64,000 nt of DNA from Pararhodobacter sp. (GTDB lineage: Bacteria > Pseudomonadota > Alphaproteobacteria > Rhodobacterales > Rhodobacteraceae). Of this stretch, positions 44,478 to 51,906 are shown piece after piece. The stretch is from positions 3,379,001 through 3,443,000 of the forward strand of contig NZ_JAUCBZ010000015.1 of the NCBI RefSeq assembly GCF_034676545.1, read 5' to 3'. A program made the position numbers and the translations under genes. How positions within the stretch are numbered: position 1 is the stretch's first letter; each line of letters opens with the position of its first letter. The notes beneath the pieces were generated by a model. The model searched no databases. It was not told where the DNA came from and worked only from the letters and a program-made list of their open reading frames with translations.

Positions 44478-45851
44478 ATGGCGTTTCTGTTCCTGTTTCT
44501 CGCTGTGGCTTTGGCCATGGCACTCGGTGGTTCCGATGGCAGTGACGACGCCTCGGAGTTGGAGGGCACCGAGGGTGACGACACCCTGTCAGGCACCGAC
44601 GGCGACGACGTGATGAACGGCTACGGCGGCAACGACCATATGAGCGGCATCGGCGGCAACGACACCGTCGATGGCGGCGCTGGGAATGACACGCTGTTTG
44701 GCAATGACGGCGACGACTGGCTTCTGGGCGGCGACGGCAACGATAATCTGTATGGCGGTGCCGGAGACGACACGCTTGAGGGTGGCGGTGGCAATAATGA
44801 TCTGTACGGCGGTCCCGGAAACGACTTGGTTCAAGGCGGCAATCAGCATGACAACATCTATATTGACAGCGGCAATGACACCGCGCTCGCCGGCGGCGGC
44901 GATGACTGGGTGCATCTTGAGGACGGTTTCGAATCGGCCGTGATCGACGGGGGTGCCGGAACGGACGTCTTGTCCGCCTCCATGACGACCAGAGTCGTGG
45001 TGGCCAGCGACGGCACCATATCCTTGGAAACCGATTCCGGAGCGCACGCCGAGGCGCAGAATATCGAACGCCTGATCCTCAACGGCGGGTCGGTCGACCT
45101 GTCCGAGGCTCCGACGGGGCTGTATGTCACGGTTACGCCCTTTAGTGACGCAGCGATTGATATCCGTGGCAGCGCCCATGCCGACACGCTTGACGGCGGC
45201 TGGGGCAACGACAGCATCGACGGTGGCGCTGGCAATGACCTCATCTTTGGCCTTGTTGGCGAGAATACCCTCAGAGGGGGCGATGGCGACGATACGATCA
45301 ACGGGCAAGGCCAAATCTTTGGCGACGCAGGCGATGACACCATCAACGCGACGTCTGGCCCGTCAACCGTCGACGGCGGCACTGGGAATGATACAATCCA
45401 AGGCTATGGTTCGATAGACGGCGGCGACGGGGATGATCTGCTGATCGACTTCGGCGGCGAGACGACACTCTCGGGCGGTGAGGGCAATGATACCCTGATC
45501 GGAAATGATGTGTTGGATGGCGGCGATGGCGATGACGCACTGTTGGCGTGGTCAGGTGCCACAATGACGGGCGGCGGCGGGGCGGATTTGTTTGAGGTGA
45601 CAAACCCCTCACAGGCAGGCGATCCCCCGGTGGAGATCACCGATTTCACGCCGGGTGAAGACCACATTCAAGTGACCTGGCACTATCCCTACCAAGCCCC
45701 AGAGCCAGTCTTCACCATGGAAGCCGATATCGAAAACAATGCCGTCAATCTGATCGTTGATGGAGAGATTGTCGCCGTGGTGCAGGGCACCACCACGATT
45801 GACCCCGACGATATTGACTTCGTGCCCGAGGAAGCGCTCGGGCCGTATTGA
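44478..45851 (+). CDS. RTX (haemolysin-type calcium-binding) protein 2 with N-terminal membrane anchor
   Basis: 457 residues. Starts MAFLFLFLAVALAMALGGSD after a TAAGGAG site, so the anchor matches that of RTX protein 1. Two RTX blocks (residues 32-145 and 235-370) flank a middle stretch without the motif (about 150-230, with TRVVVASDGTISLETDSG and VTVTPFSDAAIDIRG). The end (ITDFTPGEDHIQVTWHYPY, then VVQGTTTIDPDDIDF) resembles type I secretion signals. Its middle region gives it a beta-sandwich-like insertion that protein 1 lacks. Confidence 0.88.
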   Translation: MAFLFLFLAVALAMALGGSDGSDDASELEGTEGDDTLSGTDGDDVMNGYGGNDHMSGIGGNDTVDGGAGNDTLFGNDGDDWLLGGDGNDNLYGGAGDDTLEGGGGNNDLYGGPGNDLVQGGNQHDNIYIDSGNDTALAGGGDDWVHLEDGFESAVIDGGAGTDVLSASMTTRVVVASDGTISLETDSGAHAEAQNIERLILNGGSVDLSEAPTGLYVTVTPFSDAAIDIRGSAHADTLDGGWGNDSIDGGAGNDLIFGLVGENTLRGGDGDDTINGQGQIFGDAGDDTINATSGPSTVDGGTGNDTIQGYGSIDGGDGDDLLIDFGGETTLSGGEGNDTLIGNDVLDGGDGDDALLAWSGATMTGGGGADLFEVTNPSQAGDPPVEITDFTPGEDHIQVTWHYPYQAPEPVFTMEADIENNAVNLIVDGEIVAVVQGTTTIDPDDIDFVPEEALGPY

Positions 45852-45887
45852 CCTTGTGCCCCGGCAAGCTCTCGGGCCGTGCCCCCC

Positions 45888-46748
45888 TCAGATCGCCGCC
45901 TTGCGCACCTCGTCCAGGTAAATCTCACGCAGGCGGGCCGTCACCAGGCCGGGTTTGCCGCCGCCCAGCGCCACACCGTCGATTTCCACGACCGGCATCA
46001 CAAAGGCACTGGCCGAGGTGATGAACGCCTCATCCGCCAACTGCGCCTCGGCGATGGTAAAGGCGCGCTCCTCGACCTCCATCTGCGCCTCACGCGCAAA
46101 CCGCAGCACGGCGGCGCGGGTGATCCCGTGCAGGATATCATGCGACAGGTCGCGCGTGATGATCTTGTTGCCCTTGACGATATAGGCGTTGTTCGACGTC
46201 CCCTCAGTCACGGCACCATCTTCAACCAGCCACGCGTCATCGCAGCCAGCCTTCTTGGCCATCATCTTGGCCAGCGACGGGTACAGCAGTTGCACCGTCT
46301 TGATATCACGCCGCGCCCAGCGCAGATCTTCAACCGAGATCACCTTGATCCCGACCTTAGCCGCCGGAGTATCGGCCAGCCCCGGTTTATTTTGCGTAAA
46401 CAAAACCACCGTCGGCGGCGTATCGGCGGGCGGAAAGGCGAAATCGCGGTCGCCGGGCGCACCGCGCGTCACCTGCAAATACACAAGCCCGTCCTCGATG
46501 CCGTTCTGCGTCACCAGAGCGCGATGGATCTCCAACCACTCCGCGCGGATCAACGGGTTACGAATGTCCAGCGCATCCAGCGAGCGCTGCAACCGCACCG
46601 CGTGACCGTCAAAGTCGATCAGCTTGCCGCCCAACACGCTGGTCACCTCGTACACACCATCCGCCATCAAAAAGGCACGGTCAAAAATCGAAACCTTGGC
46701 CTGATCTTCGGGCAAATACTCGCCATTGACATAAACGGTGCGGGTCAT
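45888..46748 (-). CDS. D-amino acid aminotransferase (class IV PLP)
   Basis: 286 residues. PLP lysine Lys150 in ARRDIKTVQLL, phosphate-binding GTSNNAYIV, and the N-terminal FDRAFLMADGVYEVTSVL typical of D-alanine transaminases. It interconverts D-amino acids and 2-oxo acids. It lies 65 bases downstream of dgcA in the same direction as dgcA and dgcN, so the three probably handle D-glutamate and related D-amino acids, for example from peptidoglycan or sea water. Confidence 0.9.
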   Translation of the reverse strand: MTRTVYVNGEYLPEDQAKVSIFDRAFLMADGVYEVTSVLGGKLIDFDGHAVRLQRSLDALDIRNPLIRAEWLEIHRALVTQNGIEDGLVYLQVTRGAPGDRDFAFPPADTPPTVVLFTQNKPGLADTPAAKVGIKVISVEDLRWARRDIKTVQLLYPSLAKMMAKKAGCDDAWLVEDGAVTEGTSNNAYIVKGNKIITRDLSHDILHGITRAAVLRFAREAQMEVEERAFTIAEAQLADEAFITSASAFVMPVVEIDGVALGGGKPGLVTARLREIYLDEVRKAAI

Positions 46749-46813
46749 GAGCTGTTTCTCCTTGGTTTGGGCCGTTCTTCATCGAACCCCGCAAAACGTC
46801 AAGAGCCCCGCGA

Positions 46814-47776
46814 TCACCCCCAAAGCGCGGCCTCGGACGGATGCACCCCCGCCTCATCGAAACGCAACGGCGTTTCACGATCCTCGGCCAGCAGCAACGG
46901 CCCATCCAGATCGGTGACGGCAACGCCCTGCGCCACCAGAACCGCCGGTGCCATGGCCAAAGACGTGCCAACCATGCAGCCCACCATGACCTCGAACCCG
47001 GCATCCCGCGCCGCCTCGCGCAGCGCCAGCGCCTCGGTCAAGCCGCCGGTCTTGTCCAGCTTGATGTTGACCATGTCATATTTGCCCACCAACCCTGCCA
47101 AGCTGGCGCGATCATGGCAGCTCTCATCGGCACAAACCGGCAGAGGCCGCGCAATCTCGGCCAGCATCTCATCCTGACCCGCTGGCAGAGGCTGTTCGAC
47201 CATCGCCACCCCAAGCCGCAGCAAATGCGGGGCCAAATCGCTATAAACCTCGGCGCTCCAGCCCTCGTTCGCATCCACCACGATCCGCGACCTCGGCGCC
47301 CCGGCCCGCACCGCTTCCAGCCGCGCCATATCATCCGCCGTGCCCAATTTGATCTTGAGCACCGGCCGATGCGCATGCCGCGCCGCCGCCGCACGCATGT
47401 TCTCGGGCGTATCCAGTGACAGGGTGAAACAGGTGATCTCTGGCCCCGGCGCCGCCAATCTCGCAAGCTGCCAGACCCGCTGGCCGGTCGCCTTGGCCTG
47501 CAAATCCCACAGTGCACAATCCACCGCATTACGCGCCGCCCCGGCGGGCAAGACCTCTTGCAACGCGCCCCGAGAGATATCGGATGGCAGGGTCGAAATC
47601 TGCGCGGCCACCAACTCCAGCGTCTCGTCATAGCGGGCATAAGGCACGCATTCGCCCCACCCTGTCACGCCGTCGCGGGTGATCCGCACGGTCAAGACCT
47701 TGGCTTCGGTCCGCGATCCGCGCGAAATGGTAAACACTTCCGCCAATCGAAAGCTCTCGGCCTGAACCGTAATCAT
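46814..47776 (-). CDS. dgcA: N-acetyl-D-glutamate racemase / dipeptide-epimerase-like enolase
   Basis: 320 residues of the enolase superfamily (MLE/AEE branch). Visible active site: KxK Lys141-x-Lys143 (LKIKLG), metal ligands Asp168 (VVDANEGW), Glu194 (MVEQPLP), Asp217 (CADES), and the NIKLDKTGG segment with the second catalytic Lys. In D-glutamate catabolism DgcN acetylates D-Glu and DgcA racemises N-acetyl-D-Glu. The dgcN neighbour supports this over a peptide-epimerase role. Confidence 0.88.
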   Translation of the reverse strand: MITVQAESFRLAEVFTISRGSRTEAKVLTVRITRDGVTGWGECVPYARYDETLELVAAQISTLPSDISRGALQEVLPAGAARNAVDCALWDLQAKATGQRVWQLARLAAPGPEITCFTLSLDTPENMRAAAARHAHRPVLKIKLGTADDMARLEAVRAGAPRSRIVVDANEGWSAEVYSDLAPHLLRLGVAMVEQPLPAGQDEMLAEIARPLPVCADESCHDRASLAGLVGKYDMVNIKLDKTGGLTEALALREAARDAGFEVMVGCMVGTSLAMAPAVLVAQGVAVTDLDGPLLLAEDRETPLRFDEAGVHPSEAALWG

Positions 47777-47848
47777 CGCGCCTCTTTCATCTTGCCTGAA
47801 ATACTCATCTGTTTTTTCTGGTGCCGGATATCAGCGCAGAGCACCCGC

Positions 47849-48850
47849 TCAGACGGCATCCAGCGCGTCAACCAGTTTCCCCGCGCCATAGCGGAACGGA
47901 TCGGTCGCGGGCAGCCCCATGCGCGCCTCGACCTCGGCCAGATAGATGCGCGCATCTTTATCGCTCATGGCCTGCGTGTTGACCGATACCCCAATCACAA
48001 CACAGGCCGGGTTCACCACCCGCGCCAAGGTCAGCGACAGGTCGCGCAGCGCCTCGAGGCTGGGCAACGCATAGCCCGGCAAGCCGCGCATGTGGGTCCG
48101 CGTCGGCTCGTGACACAGGATCAGCGCGTCGGGCTGCCCGCCGTGGATCAGCGCCATCGTGACCCCGGAATAGCTGATATGGAACAAGCTCCCCTGCCCC
48201 TCGATCAGGTCCCAATGGTCCTCTTCATTGTCGGGCGTCAGATATTCGATCGAGCCAGCCATGAAATCGGCAATCACCGCATCCAGAGGCACACCATCGC
48301 CGGTAATCAGGATGCCGGTTTGCCCCGTGGCGCGAAAACTGGCCTTCATGCCCCGGGTTTGCATCTCTTTTTCCATGCACAGCGCCGTGTACATCTTGCC
48401 AACCGAGCAATCCGTACCCACCGGCAGCACACGCTTGCCGCGCCGCTTCTCGCCATTGGCAATCGGATAGTTGACCGACGGGATACGCACATCGTGCAAG
48501 GTCCGGCCTGTCGTGCGGGCAACCGCAGCCAGATCCTCTTCGTCGCGCAGCAGATTGTGCAGGCCGGATGCAAGATCGAAGCCATCCTCCAGCGCCTCGA
48601 CCAGAAATTTTTTCCACGCATGGCTGATCATGCCGCCCCGGTTCGCAACGCCGATCACAACTGTCTTTGCCCCCAGAGCCTTGGCCTCGATCAAGGTCAG
48701 ATCAGGCAGGCCCATGTCGGCTTTGCAGCCCTCAAGCCGCAATTGCCCCACGGCAAAGTCCGGGCGCCAATCCTTGATGCCCTGCGCGACCTTGGCCGCC
48801 AGTTGATCCGGCGCATCGCCGAGAAACAAGAGATAGGGGGTCTCGATCAT
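47849..48850 (-). CDS. dgcN: D-glutamate N-acetyltransferase (DUF1611 family)
   Basis: 333 residues from ATG at 48850 (MIETPYLLFLGDAPDQLAAK). A P-loop-like GTDCSVGKMYTAL sits near residue 145, then FRATGQTGILITGDGVPLDAV and LIEGQGSLFHISYSGVT, all typical of DUF1611. Family members in marine Proteobacteria acetylate D-glutamate as the first step of a D-Glu pathway. It is the first gene of the dgcN-dgcA-transaminase run, divergent from mcl1. No DgcR-type regulator is visible nearby. Confidence 0.87.
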   Translation of the reverse strand: MIETPYLLFLGDAPDQLAAKVAQGIKDWRPDFAVGQLRLEGCKADMGLPDLTLIEAKALGAKTVVIGVANRGGMISHAWKKFLVEALEDGFDLASGLHNLLRDEEDLAAVARTTGRTLHDVRIPSVNYPIANGEKRRGKRVLPVGTDCSVGKMYTALCMEKEMQTRGMKASFRATGQTGILITGDGVPLDAVIADFMAGSIEYLTPDNEEDHWDLIEGQGSLFHISYSGVTMALIHGGQPDALILCHEPTRTHMRGLPGYALPSLEALRDLSLTLARVVNPACVVIGVSVNTQAMSDKDARIYLAEVEARMGLPATDPFRYGAGKLVDALDAV

Positions 48851-49119
48851 CGCTGCATCCTTCGCGCCAGTACAAGGCGCAGATTGCACCAAGCGTCTGC
48901 GAATGTCGTGTGGTTTTTGCCCGACATCCCGCCATTCTGTCGCAGGATCTTCGCAGAATTTCGGAATCTCTGAATGCTTCTTGCGCGGCAGATCATGGGG
49001 CCACCCACGCTGCATCGCAACACCGCCACCGCGCAGGTGCAGAAAATACCTTGCATCCCTGCGCGCAAGATAATATCCAAGCCGCCAATCGCCACGCAAT
49101 TTCCTTACCATAGGTCCGC
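48851..49119. promoter_or_regulatory. Divergent promoter region dgcN / mcl1
   Basis: 269 bases between the two divergent starts. Frames passing through it are extensions of dgcN without conserved sequence. Presumed to carry both promoters; no clear -35/-10 pair was picked out. Confidence 0.4.
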
Positions 49120-50079
49120 ATGTCCTTTCGCATTCAACCCCCCGCCCCCGCCCGTCCCAATCGCTGCCAGTTGTTCGGGCCCGGATCGCGAACCGCTTTG
49201 TTCGAAAAAATGGCGGTGTCGGCGGCGGATGTGATCAATCTCGACCTCGAGGATTCCGTGGCACCGTCGGACAAGGACAGTGCGCGCCAGAACATCATTC
49301 AGGCGACCCATGATATCGACTGGAACACCAAATATCTGTCGGTGCGTATCAATGGGCTGGACACGCCCTATTGGTATCGCGACGTGGTGGATCTGTTGGA
49401 AAACGCCAGTGACCGGCTGGATCAGATCATGATCCCCAAGGTTGGTTGCGCCGCTGACGTCTACGCCGTCGACGCCCTGGTCACCGCAATTGAGCGCGCC
49501 AAGGGCCGCACCAAGCCGATCAGCCTTGAGGTGATCATTGAATCCGCCGCCGGCCTCGCGCATGTCGAAGAGATCGCCGCGTCCAGTCCGCGCCTGCAAG
49601 CCATGAGCCTTGGCGCCGCGGACTTTGCCGCCTCGATGGGGATGCAAACCACTGGTATCGGCGGCACGCAGGAAAACTACTACATGCTGCGCGACGGGGT
49701 GCAGCATTGGTCGGACCCCTGGCATTGGGCGCAAGCCGCAATCGTTGCCGCCTGCCGCACGCATGGTGTGTTGCCCGTCGATGGCCCGTTTGGCGATTTC
49801 AGCGACGACGAGGGGTTCCGCGCGCAGGCGCGTCGCTCGGCCACCTTGGGTATGGTCGGAAAATGGGCGATCCACCCCAAGCAGATCGCCTTGTCCAATG
49901 AGGTTTTCACCCCATCCGAGGCCGCCGTTGCCGAAGCCCGCGAGATCCTCGCAGCGATGGACGAGGCCAAAGCGCGCGGCGAAGGGGCCACCGTGTACAA
50001 AGGTCGGCTGGTCGATATTGCCTCGATCAAACAGGCCGAAGTGATCGTCAAACAATCCGAGATGATCGCCGGACACTGA
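49120..50079 (+). CDS. mcl1: L-malyl-CoA/beta-methylmalyl-CoA lyase
   Basis: 319 residues, the length of Rhodobacter Mcl1. HpcH/HpaI-aldolase/citrate-lyase fold: LFGPGSRTALFEKMAVSAAD, metal-site LDLEDSVAPSDKD, and the substrate arm LGAADFAASMGMQTTGIGG. It splits L-malyl-CoA to glyoxylate plus acetyl-CoA and beta-methylmalyl-CoA to glyoxylate plus propionyl-CoA in the ethylmalonyl-CoA pathway. Its presence suggests acetate assimilation without a classical glyoxylate shunt. Confidence 0.93.
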   Translation: MSFRIQPPAPARPNRCQLFGPGSRTALFEKMAVSAADVINLDLEDSVAPSDKDSARQNIIQATHDIDWNTKYLSVRINGLDTPYWYRDVVDLLENASDRLDQIMIPKVGCAADVYAVDALVTAIERAKGRTKPISLEVIIESAAGLAHVEEIAASSPRLQAMSLGAADFAASMGMQTTGIGGTQENYYMLRDGVQHWSDPWHWAQAAIVAACRTHGVLPVDGPFGDFSDDEGFRAQARRSATLGMVGKWAIHPKQIALSNEVFTPSEAAVAEAREILAAMDEAKARGEGATVYKGRLVDIASIKQAEVIVKQSEMIAGH

Positions 50080-50130
50080 CCCAGAGATACGAGACCGGGC
50101 GGAGGAGGAGCCCCCGGATTTCGGAGGAGC

Positions 50131-50166
50131 GCGCGCGTCAGAGATCTCTGGCGCGCGCATTATTTT
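50131..50166 (+). terminator. Terminator of mcl1
   Basis: Near-perfect palindrome GCGCGCGTCAGAGA / TCTCTGGCGCGCGC followed by ATTATTTT, about 50 bases past the mcl1 stop. Confidence 0.75.
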
Positions 50167-50303
50167 GTCAGACATTCCTCCCGAGTGACCGGCTTGCAGG
50201 ACATGCCGGTAACCCTCGAGTATGATCCGAATCTTGGAAAACTTGTAGATCGGGCAAGGAAAAACGTAGAATTCAGGTTGTGAAAGTTGAGATTCTTCAA
50301 GTC

Positions 50304-50906
50304 TTACATCGGCCGAACTGGCTGGCGCAGCAGGGTCTTGAGTTTCTCGGGCGGGACCCTCCTTGGGTCGGACAGATAAATCTCGTGATGCAGACCGTGC
50401 AGCCTTAGCCCTTGTTTGGGTGCTTCGTCATGTATCCGCGCGATCAGCGGCGCCTCGTCGGCATAGGGGCCGATGTGCAGCGCCTGCAAACACGCGCCCT
50501 CTTCCAAGGTCAGCAACCGCAAGGCACCCAAAGAGTGCCGTGTCGCAGGCTTGTCCTTGCGCTTCGTCACGGCGGCGGCGCGCAGCGGTTCCAAGACCTC
50601 TTGGCCCAGCCACGAGGGCGCACGGATCATCATCGTCCAGCGCCATTCTTCGCGCCGCGCTTCGGAAAACGCAGCGTAATCGTCGGCCCACCATAGCCCT
50701 TCCAACGGGCCCACTTTCTCGTCATGGCCCAGTGTCTTGCCGTGAAACCGCGCGCCATATGCAACGGCGTAGAGCGCCTCAACCGCACCCGCATAACCAT
50801 CCGAGCCCGGCGCGCCCTGCCCGTCCACCGCGAAATAGGTCATGGTCGGCACGTCGATCTTGTCGATCTGCCCGGCCTTTCCGCTCAACAAAGCGTCTTT
50901 TACCAT
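50304..50906 (-). CDS. GyrI-like small-molecule-binding domain protein
   Basis: 200 residues. GyrI/SbmC-like features: VPTMTYFAVDGQGAPGSDGY near the start, WRWTMMIRAPSWLG in the middle, and the C-terminal strand-helix GACLQALHIGPYADEAPLIA with YLSDPRR. These proteins bind toxins or drugs with aromatic pockets. It lies 21 bases downstream of the AraC-GyrI regulator, which shares the fold, so the pair may sense and sequester the same compound. Confidence 0.87.
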   Translation of the reverse strand: MVKDALLSGKAGQIDKIDVPTMTYFAVDGQGAPGSDGYAGAVEALYAVAYGARFHGKTLGHDEKVGPLEGLWWADDYAAFSEARREEWRWTMMIRAPSWLGQEVLEPLRAAAVTKRKDKPATRHSLGALRLLTLEEGACLQALHIGPYADEAPLIARIHDEAPKQGLRLHGLHHEIYLSDPRRVPPEKLKTLLRQPVRPM

Positions 50907-50927
50907 GCGTCTCTCCTTGTCTGACCC

Positions 50928-51782
50928 TCACATGCCCGCCGCCGATAACGGCAAGTAAATGTCGGTGATCAGGTCTTCGGGAGCAGCCTGCGTCGGCGAG
51001 TTCACATAAAGCTCATAATGCGGCTCATCACGCGGCGTTTCCCCGCTTTGCACCAACCAAGTGCCAAAAAGCCACGTGTAAGCTTTGGATAAACCACTAT
51101 ACGGCCCAGTCACGCGCATCACAGCATACCGCCCGGCGGCTAGCTCTTGTGACAAAAGGCCCTCGGGCGCGGTTACGCCATCCGCAAACGTCACCGCCGC
51201 CATGCCGCGTAGCTTTGCCGGCGGCACAATTGCCGGGTCATCAAGATAAATCGCCACCATCCCGCGCACCTGCGGCCATAGCCCCGCCTTGCCGATGACG
51301 GCAGAAACCCGTTCAAATGCCTGACCTATCTGCGGATAGGGGCCTTGATGGCGCAGGCCATGAACGGATCGGGATGGCTGCTCGGAAATCGTGACGGGGT
51401 ACATTTTGGGGTCTCCTGGTTTGAAGGCGAGGTAGAGTGGCAGCGCCAGATCAACGGGGTCGCGGCGAAATTGTGACGGGGTTTGCCCGAAGGCCGCCCG
51501 AAACGCGCGGCTGAAGCTGCCGGGATTGGGGTAACCATGCGCGCGCCCAACCTCGGCCACCGACGCGTTGCCGCGCCGCAGCGCCATCGCTGCGCGCTTC
51601 AGGCGGATGCGCCGCACAGCTTCAGCCACAGTCTCGCCGCTCATCGCGGTGAACACCCGATGAAAATGGAAACGCGACAGCGCCGCCGTGTCTGCCAGAT
51701 CGTCCAACGAGTGATCCGCCGCCGGGTTTGTATGGATCGCCGCGTGCACACGCTGAATTCTGTTGTGGTAGTTTTCGTCCAT
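50928..51782 (-). CDS. AraC-family regulator with C-terminal GyrI-like effector domain
   Basis: 284 residues from the ATG at 51782 (288 from 51794). N-terminal AraC helix-turn-helix pair: LADTAALSRFHFHRVFTAMS and VAEVGRAHGYPNPGSFSRAF, then FGQTPSQFR. Residues 130-284 are a GyrI effector domain (VHGLRHQGPYPQIGQAFERV; YAVMRVTGPYSGLSKAYTWL; DEPHYELYVNSP). The ROB/BmrR-like layout suggests activation of the next gene upon ligand binding. Confidence 0.9.
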   Translation of the reverse strand: MDENYHNRIQRVHAAIHTNPAADHSLDDLADTAALSRFHFHRVFTAMSGETVAEAVRRIRLKRAAMALRRGNASVAEVGRAHGYPNPGSFSRAFRAAFGQTPSQFRRDPVDLALPLYLAFKPGDPKMYPVTISEQPSRSVHGLRHQGPYPQIGQAFERVSAVIGKAGLWPQVRGMVAIYLDDPAIVPPAKLRGMAAVTFADGVTAPEGLLSQELAAGRYAVMRVTGPYSGLSKAYTWLFGTWLVQSGETPRDEPHYELYVNSPTQAAPEDLITDIYLPLSAAGM

Positions 51783-51906
51783 ATAGACCCCCATCTACCC
51801 GGTTCTTGCATAGCAGCACTTCGCAAGTCTTGCCATTCTGCCCCTATACACAGACGGTTTGCGGGGGTATGGGGGCTGCTTGACACATTTTTCCCCGGAT
51901 TCCACC

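Noticed and set aside
43000..45650. Dense short repeats resembling a CRISPR or satellite array
   Set aside because: The repeats are in frame and encode the GGxGxDxLx calcium-binding motif; there are no unique spacers of constant length.
50131..50166. Palindrome considered as an operator
   Set aside because: It is followed by a T-rich run and lies just after a stop codon, so a terminator is the simpler reading.
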